Shown: in pieces, positions 1 to 8,280 of the stretch | Layout: every line of letters begins with the position of its first letter | How positions within the stretch are numbered: position 1 is the stretch's first letter | DNA from: a virus | DNA length: 38,412 bases | Strand: one strand, 5' to 3' | Virus record (IMG/VR): IMGVR_UViG_3300035457_000002 | Coordinates: 1 to 38,412 of that record | Translations under genes and position numbers: made by a program | The notes under the pieces: model-generated | What the model was told of the DNA's origin: nothing | What the model saw: the letters and a program-made list of their open reading frames with translations, nothing else | Databases searched by the model: none

Positions 1-123
1 CCGCCTTTCAAGCGGGCTTATAATTAGGATGCGGCTCTTGTTATGTCAATATGGTAAGTAACTGTCTCAGTTCCTACCGTCACATCAATTGTGAGGTGAT
101 TTACACCAACGTCAAGTGCGGCA
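1..123. repeat. Terminal direct repeat, left copy
   Basis: These 123 bases are identical to the last 123 of the window. This is expected when a circular or circularly permuted genome is written as a linear contig. The repeat lies in the end of the second tail-tube gene, so it is probably an assembly overlap and not a special terminus. It joins the tail-tube genes at the left edge to the tail-assembly genes at the right edge. Confidence 0.95.
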
Positions 124-797
124 GTTCCGGCTTGCGTTACTGTGCTGCCTGCGTCATCTTTTTGCAGGATGGTAGCGCCCGTCAGAGTGCTTGTCATCGT
201 GACGCCTGTTGTAGCGTTTGACACCGATCCGGCATAATGCAGCCATGATTTATCTGTAGCAAAGAGCGGGGCAAGTGTCACAGAACCTATAACCATTGTC
301 GTCAATATCGTGTTGATAGGAGCGGCAACAAACGCCAAATCGGTGGGGCTGAAAGAACCAAGTACCGGATTACCAACAAAGTTGATTGTGTAATTCAGCT
401 TTGCAGATGCGCCACCATCGCCGCCGAAAGAGTCAAACTGAATTGAGCATGGCTGCTTTTCTGCGTAGTAGTAGGTAAGTGCGGGAGTTTCATAAATCCA
501 GACATTGACGACCTCTGTCTCTGCGCTATCCAATACAGCGCGGTTTTTGCGAAGGTTATCAAGGAATTCAAATACCGCATCACCATTGATTGCTACCGCT
601 TCAATTGGCAGGGTGGGGGCGTATGAATCAATGGATACAGAGGCGTTAGCCTCGTGAATATAGTTTTCAGTTACTACATTGGGATTCATGGCGATTTGAG
701 CCGCCGAAACACCATCACCAATAAGCGACCAAACAGGGGAGAGAAGAGTACCGGTATTCAGGAAGTGCTTTACCTGATTTCTTTTTATTTTGCCCAT
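24..797 (-). CDS. Major tail (tube) protein paralogue with C-terminal Ig-like domain
   Basis: This 257-residue protein is a second copy of the tail-tube protein. Residues 1 to about 150 align closely with the product of the gene just upstream (807-1286); both begin M-x-KIKR and share AMNPNV, YIHE, GDAVFEF, SFGGDGG and LNYTINFVG-type blocks. About 105 further Thr/Ser/Val-rich residues follow and end in VTYHIDITRAAS, the pattern of a cadherin-like or bacterial Ig-like beta-sandwich. Such domains decorate phage virion surfaces and often bind carbohydrate. It is a separate gene with its own start, not a frameshift extension. The plain copy probably forms most of the tube and this copy is a minor or decorated subunit. 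Confidence 0.85.
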   Translation of the reverse strand: MGKIKRNQVKHFLNTGTLLSPVWSLIGDGVSAAQIAMNPNVVTENYIHEANASVSIDSYAPTLPIEAVAINGDAVFEFLDNLRKNRAVLDSAETEVVNVWIYETPALTYYYAEKQPCSIQFDSFGGDGGASAKLNYTINFVGNPVLGSFSPTDLAFVAAPINTILTTMVIGSVTLAPLFATDKSWLHYAGSVSNATTGVTMTSTLTGATILQKDDAGSTVTQAGTAALDVGVNHLTIDVTVGTETVTYHIDITRAAS

Positions 798-806
798 GTT
801 ATCCGC

Positions 807-1286
807 CTATGAAGGGGTAAAAGCTTTTGAGGAAGTATTGAAAGTTCCTGCAATGGGATCGCCCACAAAGTTAATTGTGTAATTGATCTTGACTGCCTTT
901 CCACCATCACCGCCAAATGAATCAATCTGGATTGCGACGGTCTGCTTTTCGGCTGGGTACGCAGTAGGACCACCCGACTCATAAGCCCAAACGTTGACAA
1001 TGTCGGTTTCAGCATCGTCCAGCACGGCGCGAGCCTTGCGGAGTGCGTCTACAAACTCAAATACCGCGTCACCCGTTACCGCTGTTTGTTCGGCGGGGAA
1101 TGTCGGGGCGTAACCATCAACGCTGATTGTCGCGCTGTCCTCATGGATATATGTCTCAGTGGTTACGTTTGGATTCATGGCGATAGCGCCCGTTGTCACA
1201 CCATCACCAAGCAGGCTGTAAGTTGCTGTAGTGGCCGGAGTGGTATTGATATAAGTAAGAACCTGACTTCTTTTAATTTTTGCCAT
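807..1286 (-). CDS. Major tail (tube) protein
   Basis: The 159-residue product is a compact tail-tube protein lying right after the tail-terminator gene, the standard siphophage position. The ATG follows an AAGGAG ribosome site. It is highly similar to the N-terminal 150 residues of the next gene but lacks that copy's Ig-like domain. It should polymerise around the tape measure to form the non-contractile tail tube. The family call rests on position, size and paralogy and not on a specific catalytic motif. Confidence 0.85.
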   Translation of the reverse strand: MAKIKRSQVLTYINTTPATTATYSLLGDGVTTGAIAMNPNVTTETYIHEDSATISVDGYAPTFPAEQTAVTGDAVFEFVDALRKARAVLDDAETDIVNVWAYESGGPTAYPAEKQTVAIQIDSFGGDGGKAVKINYTINFVGDPIAGTFNTSSKAFTPS

Positions 1287-1300
1287 TGTGTTGCTCCTTG

Positions 1301-1738
1301 TTATGGCTTATCTTGATCGTACTCAATGCGGCATGTCATTTGATAAATTGCGGTTTCGCTTTCGCCTTGCTGATATAAAAACGGTTGACTGACCGCTTCA
1401 ATGATTGTTGGGTGTTGATTACTGTTTAATGTAAGTCCAGTAAAAACGCCCGCCAAAGTCTGGGACTCGAACCAATCAGCGACGCCTTCAAAAAATCCAC
1501 TATTTGCCAGCCTTGTAGCGTCATCGGCTGTCAAGGCTATCATTTGCAAGGCAAAGTTAAATTGGCGGGTACTGCCCCCCGCAATATCGGTTTCGATAAT
1601 CCTAACGCCTGGCTGGGGGGAGATAGAGAACTCGTTTGGGTTTCCATTGAGGGCGTCAACCAATACAATCCCATTTGATCCAATGCCGCTGTATGTTTTT
1701 ATGTATGTCTGTAGCGCAGCTAAAATAGTTGTTGTCAT
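1301..1738 (-). CDS. Tail terminator / tail completion protein (minor capsid 3-like)
   Basis: The 145-residue protein starts at an ATGA overlap with the preceding gene and precedes the tail tube genes. Length, position and the pattern of a short N-terminal helix followed by a mixed alpha/beta domain fit the family annotated as minor capsid protein of siphophages, which caps the tail tube and joins it to the head-closure complex. No single diagnostic motif is visible, so the call is mainly from gene order. Confidence 0.65.
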   Translation of the reverse strand: MTTTILAALQTYIKTYSGIGSNGIVLVDALNGNPNEFSISPQPGVRIIETDIAGGSTRQFNFALQMIALTADDATRLANSGFFEGVADWFESQTLAGVFTGLTLNSNQHPTIIEAVSQPFLYQQGESETAIYQMTCRIEYDQDKP

Positions 1739-2124
1739 CCTTGACCTGCCAGCTTCTTAGCGCCCTTGATAATCTCTTTACCGCTTACGGCTTTCATTCG
1801 GGCAAACCAAAACGGCCCGCGTAATTGTCCCGTCTGACTGCCTGGCTTCCTTCCGCTGTAGTATTGTTTCTTTGCATAAGGCGCAATCCACATGACAAGC
1901 CCACTGCCTATTTCAGAACCTAGTATTCCGGTCTTGATAAGCGTCCCCGTCAGCAAGGGCGTGTATGGTTCGCAAAGTCTTATAACCTCGCTATCGACAA
2001 ACCTTTGAGCGGCGGTGTAACGTGCCGTCCATTTCTGGACAAAGTTTGGATTCCAAATCAGTTCGGCTTTGCCGTTCTTGTCAATGTCGATGTGTCCTCG
2101 AGGGGTTCTGATTATAGGCGTCAT
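1735..2124 (-). CDS. Minor capsid / tail-connector protein (minor capsid 2-like)
   Basis: I chose the ATG that forms an ATGA overlap with the preceding stop, giving 129 residues beginning MTPIIRTPRGH. The C-terminal segment (RGPFWFARMKA followed by GKEIIKGAKK) is typical of the minor capsid protein 2 family, the functional equivalent of HK97 gp10-like tail-completion proteins. It sits between a head-closure candidate and the tail terminator, so it probably belongs to the neck. Confidence 0.7.
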   Translation of the reverse strand: MTPIIRTPRGHIDIDKNGKAELIWNPNFVQKWTARYTAAQRFVDSEVIRLCEPYTPLLTGTLIKTGILGSEIGSGLVMWIAPYAKKQYYSGRKPGSQTGQLRGPFWFARMKAVSGKEIIKGAKKLAGQG

Positions 2125-2528
2125 TTTGCACCAATTTGCCAATGTTGTAATGACAGGCTTCCCGCGTCCATCGTATCGACTGAGGATATGGTCAAAACAT
2201 TGTCATATTTGGCAAACAACTGGCTTGTCGTGAAGCCAGTACCGATCTCATCGGATACCAAGCCTTTTACGATGACATCGCCCTCACAGAGCGTCCATTT
2301 TCCCGTTTTGGTAACAAGCGCCTGCCATGCTTTAGGGTCAAGGTGATTCGCGCCGCGTTGAAGGGGGACGTAGATAGTTGCAACATTTGACGCCAGCTTG
2401 CCCGAACTTGTACCCATGACGGCTTTTGTATTTTCCCATTTCACATCTACAATCTGCGTCCGTTGGTACTTCTCAACGCCCGCAAGAAAGTATTTGTTAT
2501 AGATGGTCATGGAGGCATTAACTAACAT
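2121..2528 (-). CDS. Head closure protein candidate (minor capsid 1-like)
   Basis: The protein has 135 residues when started at the ATG after a GGTGA element; a second ATG at 2510 (MTIYNKYF) would also match the usual family start. It is mostly beta strand, with the TIYNKYFLAGVEKY opening common in minor capsid protein 1 homologues. It overlaps the preceding connector gene by a few bases and the next by ATGA, so the neck genes are translationally coupled. It likely closes the head after packaging. Confidence 0.65.
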   Translation of the reverse strand: MLVNASMTIYNKYFLAGVEKYQRTQIVDVKWENTKAVMGTSSGKLASNVATIYVPLQRGANHLDPKAWQALVTKTGKWTLCEGDVIVKGLVSDEIGTGFTTSQLFAKYDNVLTISSVDTMDAGSLSLQHWQIGAK

Positions 2529-2937
2529 CAATATCACCGCCATATTCACCAGAAGCGAAGCCGCGAAACATCAAGCCGGTTGAGGATAGATAAAGGGAGG
2601 CTTGATCTGCAAGTTTTTGGACACTGGATTTCATCTTGACTGAGTTTGTCGCATAAGATACTGAGTTATTGCCCGTTGACTCGCTCTGTATGCCGTCGGC
2701 GTTTCCGTTTGCCGCCTGCGTCTGTAATTCCTCTGCCACCGCACAAGTCGCCATTTTGATCTTATCTATGGTTGCTGCATCTGTTGCAGCGGCGATGATT
2801 GCGGCTGTGCGGTTGAATGTCAGGACGTCAATTTGTGCGCTTGCCCGTAGTGCCAACTGAGCAAACAAGGTAGAGGCTATGACGGAACCTAAATATGTGT
2901 CGGTATAATACTGATAAGTAACATACGTTGTTGTCAT
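2518..2937 (-). CDS. Head-tail connector protein, gp6-like
   Basis: The 139-residue, Ala-rich helical protein opens with a YVTYQYYTDTYLG segment followed by helices and a C-terminal loop with RGFASGEYGG. Small helical proteins of this kind directly downstream of capsid genes are gp6/gp15-type adaptors that dock on the portal ring. The neighbours (capsid and head-fibre-like protein on one side, neck proteins on the other) support this. Sequence motifs alone are weak. Confidence 0.65.
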   Translation of the reverse strand: MTTTYVTYQYYTDTYLGSVIASTLFAQLALRASAQIDVLTFNRTAAIIAAATDAATIDKIKMATCAVAEELQTQAANGNADGIQSESTGNNSVSYATNSVKMKSSVQKLADQASLYLSSTGLMFRGFASGEYGGDIDVS

Positions 2938-2950
2938 AGCCTCGAATCCT

Positions 2951-3436
2951 TTAGCTCTTGCGTAATATCAGCGCCATGTAAACCTTTGTCGAAAGGTCGC
3001 TTGCGCTCGACTGTTGGATTTGATCTGCAACAGTAATGGCACTCTCAAACAATGACGCTTTATCCCCCACATCTGCGGCGACCTGTCCAGTTACGGAAAG
3101 AACAACATCGTTGACTTTTACACCCGCCAATGTGCATGCACCCGTTCCATTCTTGCCACTAAATGAGATAATGTCAAGTTTGGCGGTTACTGCAGCAACA
3201 CCTGCGGGGGTGACAGCGCGGTCTGTGTCGCTTCCTGCAATTGCCTCTGCGGTTGTGGCAAGCTCCACCAATCCAGAAAACGTCGCCGTTGAACCAATTG
3301 CCGCAAGATTTGCGGGGGTCACGGCTTTATCGTCTGCGGATTTTGCGAGCGCTTGAGCGTCGGAAGCGGGGGCGGTTGTAAGCGTTGCGGCTGATAATTG
3401 ATTTGCCCAATCAATACCCTTAATTGTTACTGCCAT
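2951..3436 (-). CDS. Head fibre / capsid decoration protein candidate
   Basis: This 161-residue protein follows the capsid genes and starts by a TAATG overlap with the small upstream gene. Residues about 30-85 contain two copies of a repeat (KAVTPANLAA; RAVTPAGVAA, each near a G/A-L-x-E-L-A-T segment), which is the phage tail-fibre repeat type. The C-terminal part resembles head-fibre proteins. A capsid-proximal gene with fibre repeats suggests a fibre or decoration protein on the head. A tail fibre encoded out of place is the alternative. Confidence 0.6.
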   Translation of the reverse strand: MAVTIKGIDWANQLSAATLTTAPASDAQALAKSADDKAVTPANLAAIGSTATFSGLVELATTAEAIAGSDTDRAVTPAGVAAVTAKLDIISFSGKNGTGACTLAGVKVNDVVLSVTGQVAADVGDKASLFESAITVADQIQQSSASDLSTKVYMALILRKS

Positions 3437-3591
3437 TATTTACCTACCTCGACGGATTTAGCCGTCTTTTCTGCCTTAATGGGCTGTTCTGGCTTTTCCT
3501 CTACCACCTCAACATATCCAGCCTTTTTCAAGTCTGCGATAATGCTGGGGTTTTCGGTGTTGCGGGTAATCCCGTCTTTATACAGTTTCAT
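3436..3591 (-). CDS. Small capsid-associated protein, HeH/LEM-like
   Basis: This 51-residue gene fills the gap between the capsid gene and the fibre-like gene. It starts MKLYKDGITRN after an AGGTGATCC sequence and ends in a TAA that overlaps the next ATG (TAATG). The core (SIIADLKKAGYVEVVEE) resembles the short helix-extended-helix motif common in small proteins beside phage capsid genes, followed by a Lys/Glu/Pro tail. The function of such proteins is unknown. Confidence 0.7.
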   Translation of the reverse strand: MKLYKDGITRNTENPSIIADLKKAGYVEVVEEKPEQPIKAEKTAKSVEVGK

Positions 3592-3598
3592 GGATCAC

Positions 3599-4489
3599 CT
3601 ACGCTTTCTTATGCAGGTAAACGCCGCCTACCTTGTTATCCAAAACAAAAGCGTCGTGGTACAGGTCGTAATCGAATATCCAATTGTCAGCCGATTGGTT
3701 TTCGTCAGGGCTGAAAATCTTGGGGAGTTCATGTTTCTTGACTTGTACAACGGCATTCGGATCAATCAACATGAAGTTGATTTCTTTGCCGCCTGAACTC
3801 TTGGAATAGTGACCAGCGGCAGAAGCGGTAGCACCAGCTTCAAGATCAATTGCGGTATAGAAGCGAGTTTGGGGGACCATGACAACGGGCACGCCGTCAA
3901 GGTTGGTTACAGCGCGATTAACTGTGTTATCGTTGCCGAGCATACGAGTCACAGCGGCTTCTAGCGCACCCATGCAGGTGTCTGAGAAGAAAGCAACACA
4001 CTGGCTCAAATCAGCTTCAGCGGCGCGGATTGCGGCTTTTGCGGCGTCCCACGCAGCCAAGATTGTGGAACTAGTCAAAGTTGCGCCGGTGGTTGTACCA
4101 ATGCTTGATTTGCTCGCATACTTCGCAAAGCGATAAGCATCAATTTCAGGAACGACTTTGGTGCGCATGAATTCGCCGGCGGTCAAGCCAAACGCCATAC
4201 CCAAAGTTTCGTCGTCGTCCATACGGGCAACGTGAAAAGCGCGAGCGCGATGAGTCGCCAGAGTCAAAAGCTCCCAGGCTCCAACGATCTCGCCTTTGGG
4301 GTAATCAGCGCCACGAGCCATATCACCCAAGCCGCCCATAGTCATCTTGTAGATTTCGACGGTGGGGGTTCCAGCAAAGTTGGCAATCTGGCGGTTGGTG
4401 GTGTCCATGCGCGCGGTAACGGATGAGAGTTTGTACAACTCATCCAATACCGGCATAAATTTCTTTGCATATTCAAACGATTGAGTCAT
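3599..4489 (-). CDS. Major capsid protein
   Basis: The 296-residue protein sits immediately after the scaffold gene (3-base gap), the canonical site for the HK97-fold capsid protein. It opens with a helical segment (SFEYAKKFMPVLDELYK), a block resembling the E-loop (VEIYKMTMGGLGDMARGADYP), and a helix like the spine helix (LGMAFGLTAGEFMRTKV). Length is typical for an uncleaved HK97-type capsid that uses a separate scaffold. No protease gene is visible nearby, consistent with a scaffold that exits without a dedicated protease. Confidence 0.88.
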   Translation of the reverse strand: MTQSFEYAKKFMPVLDELYKLSSVTARMDTTNRQIANFAGTPTVEIYKMTMGGLGDMARGADYPKGEIVGAWELLTLATHRARAFHVARMDDDETLGMAFGLTAGEFMRTKVVPEIDAYRFAKYASKSSIGTTTGATLTSSTILAAWDAAKAAIRAAEADLSQCVAFFSDTCMGALEAAVTRMLGNDNTVNRAVTNLDGVPVVMVPQTRFYTAIDLEAGATASAAGHYSKSSGGKEINFMLIDPNAVVQVKKHELPKIFSPDENQSADNWIFDYDLYHDAFVLDNKVGGVYLHKKA

Positions 4490-4492
4490 GAT

Positions 4493-5068
4493 TTATTTTC
4501 CTTGTGTTGCGGCGGGTAGTTTTGCGCCTTGTCTTGCAGCTTCTACCACCTTGTCGCTAATGATTGATTGATTGTTTCCGCCCAACACAATCTTGGGCGG
4601 TTCGACGTAGTCATTGAAATACTTACCATGTGAGGCTTTGAGAGGCTCGACTTGTTCTTTTAATCCGATAAAGGTGTCATCTTTTTCGCTGTACTTCAAG
4701 TCATCAGTTTTCAGATGAGCCTTGACCGCAACCAGGTCCTCTACCTTGTAGACTTCTTTCAAGTCGCGCTCTAATGCGTGTTCTTGCTTGACCTTTAGTA
4801 TCGCGGCGGCGGCTTCGCTTTGCGCTTGCTCGGCTTTGGTTTTCCATTCACCAACAGCGGTGTCAACATCCTCTTGGGTTTTCATGCCTTTGAATTTCTC
4901 GATCTGGCTGTTTGCCTCGCCTAATTGCGTTTTCAGGGTCGTTACTTCCTGCGCGGATGTTTCAACCGAAGTTTTGAACTTCTCAACATCCTTGCCATGA
5001 GCCGCCATGATTGCATCAATCTGCGCTTCGTCGGTCAATCCTATTGCCTTCAAATCCTCACGTTTCAT
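4493..5068 (-). CDS. Scaffolding protein, GP20 family
   Basis: The 191-residue protein starts MKREDLKAIGL after GGAAAAGC; an upstream GTG at 5092 is less likely. Residues 1-25 and the coiled coil that follows (about 25-105, with ETSAQEVTTLKTQLGEA) match phage minor structural protein GP20 scaffolds. The C-terminal part (GLKEQVEPLKASHGKYF) is the capsid-binding region. It would nucleate the procapsid with the capsid protein encoded just downstream. A terminator upstream means scaffold and capsid may be transcribed separately from the portal genes. Confidence 0.88.
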   Translation of the reverse strand: MKREDLKAIGLTDEAQIDAIMAAHGKDVEKFKTSVETSAQEVTTLKTQLGEANSQIEKFKGMKTQEDVDTAVGEWKTKAEQAQSEAAAAILKVKQEHALERDLKEVYKVEDLVAVKAHLKTDDLKYSEKDDTFIGLKEQVEPLKASHGKYFNDYVEPPKIVLGGNNQSIISDKVVEAARQGAKLPAATQGK

Positions 5069-5157
5069 TTTTGCTTTTCCTTTTCTACTCACAGTTACGA
5101 TTTTTAGGTGTTACGTCACCAACTGCTTACCCTTTTGTACGTGTCGTAAATCACGAA

Positions 5158-5200
5158 ATAAAAACCGCGTCTAAAACCTTTTATAGGCTTTAAGCGCGGT
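5158..5200 (-). terminator. Rho-independent terminator before scaffold-capsid genes
   Basis: On the minus strand, 15-base arms (ACCGCGCTTAAAGCC and GGTTTTAGACGCGGT) form a hairpin with two mismatches or wobbles and a 7-base loop, followed by TTTTTATTT. It ends transcripts coming from the terminase-portal genes. The 90 bases that follow before the scaffold start contain a small GGTG-TTACGT-CACC inverted repeat and probably a promoter that I could not assign. Confidence 0.85.
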
Positions 5201-5218
5201 CGATTGACGGAGCTTTGT

Positions 5219-5335
5219 TTATTCGTCTTTCGGTATTATATCACTTTTTGTTTTAATGTCATACCGTTTTTCGATTACCGAAACAATCATCAATAATGCT
5301 CTGCGAAACAACAACCAAAAATCCCTGTCTGTCAT
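5219..5335 (-). CDS. 38-residue phage micro-protein
   Basis: It starts at an ATG overlapping the stop of the minor head gene (TAATG). The sequence MTDRDFWLLFRRALLMIVS and the following VIEKRY form one amphipathic or membrane-associated helix and then a charged tail. Very similar MTDRDFW micro-proteins occur in many siphophages, which supports it being real; their role is unknown. Confidence 0.7.
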   Translation of the reverse strand: MTDRDFWLLFRRALLMIVSVIEKRYDIKTKSDIIPKDE

Positions 5336-6459
5336 TATACTTGCTCCCTTACATACTGCCTGTTTAGTTTCGACTGTCGGATAAATTCCCGCATTGCCGC
5401 CTGCCACTGAGACACTTTCGCCGTCTCTTGTACATGTGTCAACTTCGCCGCCTCTAATGCCTGTTCCTGTCGTTTCCATAATCGTATTTGCCTCTCTATG
5501 TAACGCTGTTTTTGGGTCGCGTCATACGTACTAACTTTCTCGCCATCTACCGTTCGCTTTGCGTTGTTGAAGTCTTTTACATCCTGCTTACTATATGCGT
5601 TCTCGGATATACCCTCATAAAAGGGATAGAAAGAATGACGACAATTCCAACCACCTAAACCTTCGCCCGTCCCATATCCTGTGACCTGTGCGAAGTTAGG
5701 ATACTTCTTTGTTCCACCAACGCGGCTGTAGATGCGCCCCTGCCAAGAAGCGTGATTCGTTGGACCTACACCGTGATTGCGTGCACCAATATGTGCAGAT
5801 ACCGCAATCAAGTTTGTTCCTGCCTCATCCATGCGGTTTAGTTGCAATTGGTTTGCCGTCTGACCTACGCCGGTCAATACCGTGCGTCTCATAGCTACGT
5901 CAAGTTGCGACTTCGCGCCTGTGGCGTAATCAATAACATCCAACCCGTCAACGGCTGTTTGTTTGATTGCGGCGCGTATCGCTTGATCGTAGCTCATCGC
6001 GCCGCTGCTTACCTGCATATAAGCCAAGTCAGCGTTTTTTATAAACGCTTGCTGGGCTGAAATAGCTGTTGTTTTCGTGAGGTTAGTCATTGCGCCCGCA
6101 GTCTTTTGTAGCCCAGCCTGTAGGACTTGCTCCATAGCAGGGGAGAGGGCAAGCGCGGGAATATCTACGCCAGCCTCTTTATGGATTTTGTCATCAAAAC
6201 GCAAGGTCTTGACGCCTGCCTTCTCAAACATCGCCCTTAGTTCGTTTTCAGTCTTGCCCGTTAAGCGTGACAATTCCTTGATTGCGTTCTGATATACCGC
6301 GCCAGACTCTTGTAATCTTTCCATCTGCCACGCGGTAGCCTGAGACATTCCCATTTTAGATAAGCGGCGAGCCATATCCTGAATAATTGAGGTTACATAT
6401 TCCTCGTGTAAATCAAGTAATGGTTTGGCAAGATTATCTAAGTAATCCGACTCAAGCAT
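5335..6459 (-). CDS. Minor head / capsid morphogenesis protein (phage minor capsid 2 family)
   Basis: The 374-residue protein has a helical N-terminal half and a C-terminal domain carrying HIGARNHGVGPTNHASWQGR, then WNCRHSFYPFYEG, the hallmark His/Trp/Cys pattern of phage minor capsid proteins of the head-morphogenesis class. It overlaps the portal gene by 8 bases, the standard pairing. The role is inside the procapsid near the portal; homologues may be ejected with DNA. Confidence 0.88.
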   Translation of the reverse strand: MLESDYLDNLAKPLLDLHEEYVTSIIQDMARRLSKMGMSQATAWQMERLQESGAVYQNAIKELSRLTGKTENELRAMFEKAGVKTLRFDDKIHKEAGVDIPALALSPAMEQVLQAGLQKTAGAMTNLTKTTAISAQQAFIKNADLAYMQVSSGAMSYDQAIRAAIKQTAVDGLDVIDYATGAKSQLDVAMRRTVLTGVGQTANQLQLNRMDEAGTNLIAVSAHIGARNHGVGPTNHASWQGRIYSRVGGTKKYPNFAQVTGYGTGEGLGGWNCRHSFYPFYEGISENAYSKQDVKDFNNAKRTVDGEKVSTYDATQKQRYIERQIRLWKRQEQALEAAKLTHVQETAKVSQWQAAMREFIRQSKLNRQYVREQV

Positions 6460-7975
6460 TCGCGCCTTGTGCGTTCATCATTTGGTTGTTGGACATGTTC
6501 TGGTTATTCATGTCTTGCCCGTTCATCGCGCCTTGATTGCCTTGATTGTCTCCGGGAGGAGGCGGCGGATTAAAGAAACTATTGGCTTGTTGCTCTTCTG
6601 CGACCATTGCAAGGTATTTGCGGGCGACTTCCTCTGTCTCGCCTTTTACCACCATGCGGTACTCAATTTTCGACATAAGATTTGCACTGACTTCTAACAT
6701 GCTATTTGCAAGTAGCACATCATGATCAGATACAACGCTATCGTCAAAGTACCAAACTGCGTCATAGTTTCCCTCTGGCGCAAGATTGTAAATGGTCGCC
6801 CATGTATCCATTGCCCAAAGCAGATGTTCAAAGGCGTCCTCAAGGGCGTTTTGTGTATCTGTGATGGTTGCATAAGTGCGCTGTTTGCTTGCCTTAATTT
6901 CTGTTGCTGTCAATGCTACGGTATTAGGGTCTGATATGGTTCCTTGTGCGAGTCCACAGGTAAATTCAATGCGTTTGAGAATTGCATCAAGCCCTGCAAG
7001 TATGGAAGCCTCGCGCAGAGTGGGCGTCCATTCCTCAAACAGTTTGTTACCATCACCCACATTGCCCGAACTGTGGAGCGTTCTATAAAGTCGCTTAATA
7101 GGCAAGAAAGGTTTCTTTGTCGTTGAGTCAATATCAAACGCGCCAGGGTCGGCATACAAAGCGCGTTTACCACTCTCAAACTCCCACATGAGTTTTTCCC
7201 ATTGCCCATCTGCTTGTTCAATCAATTCCTCTGCGCGTGCATAACACGACACGCCAAGCGGTGAAGTGGGATCAACTGAATTAGCCAACGGATACTTGAA
7301 ATAGGAAAAGAGCGGGCGCTCAATACCGGTAATCATTGCATCTGGTTGTAGGTCTGCCCATTCAGGGACAATAGACAGGGCGCATTGATTACCCAGCGTA
7401 TTTGGCGAGGTTGCAATAAAGGCAGTATTGACGATTCGATAGCCCGCATCTGTCAATGAGTGATATTCAAGCCGCGTGTAATACTTATCACCAATCGTCT
7501 TTGTGTCCGAGAATACACAGGCCGTCATGCCGTTCTCATCAAAGGATATTGGATAGAATTGGTCTGCTTGCACAAAGTCCACTATCACCTTGTCGCCTTT
7601 GACGTAGGGCTTCATAATCAAGCCACCCTTTGCACATCCAAACTCTACCTTTTGGCGAATATCCTTAAGCGCGTTTTCGACTTGCTCATAAAGATAATCA
7701 GCGCGAGGACTACCTGTTATCTCGAAATCAAGTTCAATCGTAACGGCGCGGGATATTTCGGATGCAATCGCAGCAGGTAGTTGCAACGACTTGGTTTCGT
7801 CGTTCAGCCAGGTGGATTGGTTTGAGTACATCAGCGTCCATTTCTGTAACGCCTCAGACATCAGCGGCGATATGGCAACATCAAAATTTAGAGCGGATTT
7901 GACCGAAGATTGATTAATCATTTTATTTATCCATTCCTTTATCCATTGCAGGATTTTTTGAAAACCTTGAAACAT
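6452..7975 (-). CDS. Portal protein (SPP1 gp6-like)
   Basis: The 507-residue protein begins with an amphipathic helix, then the portal core with LQLPAAIASEISRAVTIELDFEI, a stem helical region and a crown ending in an Asn/Gln/Pro-rich tail (NPPPPPGDNQGNQ). The length matches SPP1-type portals. It forms the dodecameric ring through which the terminase pumps DNA. Position between terminase and minor head protein is canonical. Confidence 0.88.
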   Translation of the reverse strand: MFQGFQKILQWIKEWINKMINQSSVKSALNFDVAISPLMSEALQKWTLMYSNQSTWLNDETKSLQLPAAIASEISRAVTIELDFEITGSPRADYLYEQVENALKDIRQKVEFGCAKGGLIMKPYVKGDKVIVDFVQADQFYPISFDENGMTACVFSDTKTIGDKYYTRLEYHSLTDAGYRIVNTAFIATSPNTLGNQCALSIVPEWADLQPDAMITGIERPLFSYFKYPLANSVDPTSPLGVSCYARAEELIEQADGQWEKLMWEFESGKRALYADPGAFDIDSTTKKPFLPIKRLYRTLHSSGNVGDGNKLFEEWTPTLREASILAGLDAILKRIEFTCGLAQGTISDPNTVALTATEIKASKQRTYATITDTQNALEDAFEHLLWAMDTWATIYNLAPEGNYDAVWYFDDSVVSDHDVLLANSMLEVSANLMSKIEYRMVVKGETEEVARKYLAMVAEEQQANSFFNPPPPPGDNQGNQGAMNGQDMNNQNMSNNQMMNAQGANA

Positions 7976-7978
7976 AGC

Positions 7979-8278
7979 TCACCATCCACAAAGAGTATTA
8001 CCTTTTATCCAATTTGCAGGCGCAATCATCACCCAGCTATGATCTGGGCCGCGTGATTGCTCTCGAAGTCTAACTTTCTCGCCTTTTGGCAACGTATAAA
8101 GCACAGCAAAACCGTCGTGCGGATTGCCCTGTACGTTCGCGTCCTGACACAGCACACCCCAGCGGGGAAGGGTGTTACCTGTGATTACGTCATCCTCAAC
8201 TGTGATTACAAACAACCCATTGCGGAGAGGATAGACAAACCCGCAAATAACAGCCAAAAGAAACAGTATTTTTTTCAT
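7979..8278 (-). CDS. Secreted or membrane-anchored SH3-like small protein
   Basis: I chose the ATG at 8278, preceded by GAGGAAAATAAAC overlapping the terminase stop, giving 99 residues. The N-terminus (KKILFLLAVICGFVYPL) is a signal peptide or membrane anchor. The remainder, with VLYTLPKGEKVRLREQ and WVMIAPANWIKGNTLCGW, reads like an SH3b-type beta barrel. It is unusual between terminase and portal genes. It may act at the cell envelope, for instance in exclusion or lysis. Function is not established. Confidence 0.65.
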   Translation of the reverse strand: MKKILFLLAVICGFVYPLRNGLFVITVEDDVITGNTLPRWGVLCQDANVQGNPHDGFAVLYTLPKGEKVRLREQSRGPDHSWVMIAPANWIKGNTLCGW

Positions 8279-8280
8279 GT

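Noticed and set aside
1-123. Genuine short direct terminal repeats of a linear virion genome
   Set aside because: The repeat lies inside a tail-tube gene and is a normal length for an assembler overlap. Circular closure is the simpler reading, though virion ends were not determined.
5041-5193. Plus-strand frames in the capsid-scaffold region
   Set aside because: They run opposite to a solid structural operon, have no ribosome sites and vanish at the real terminator.
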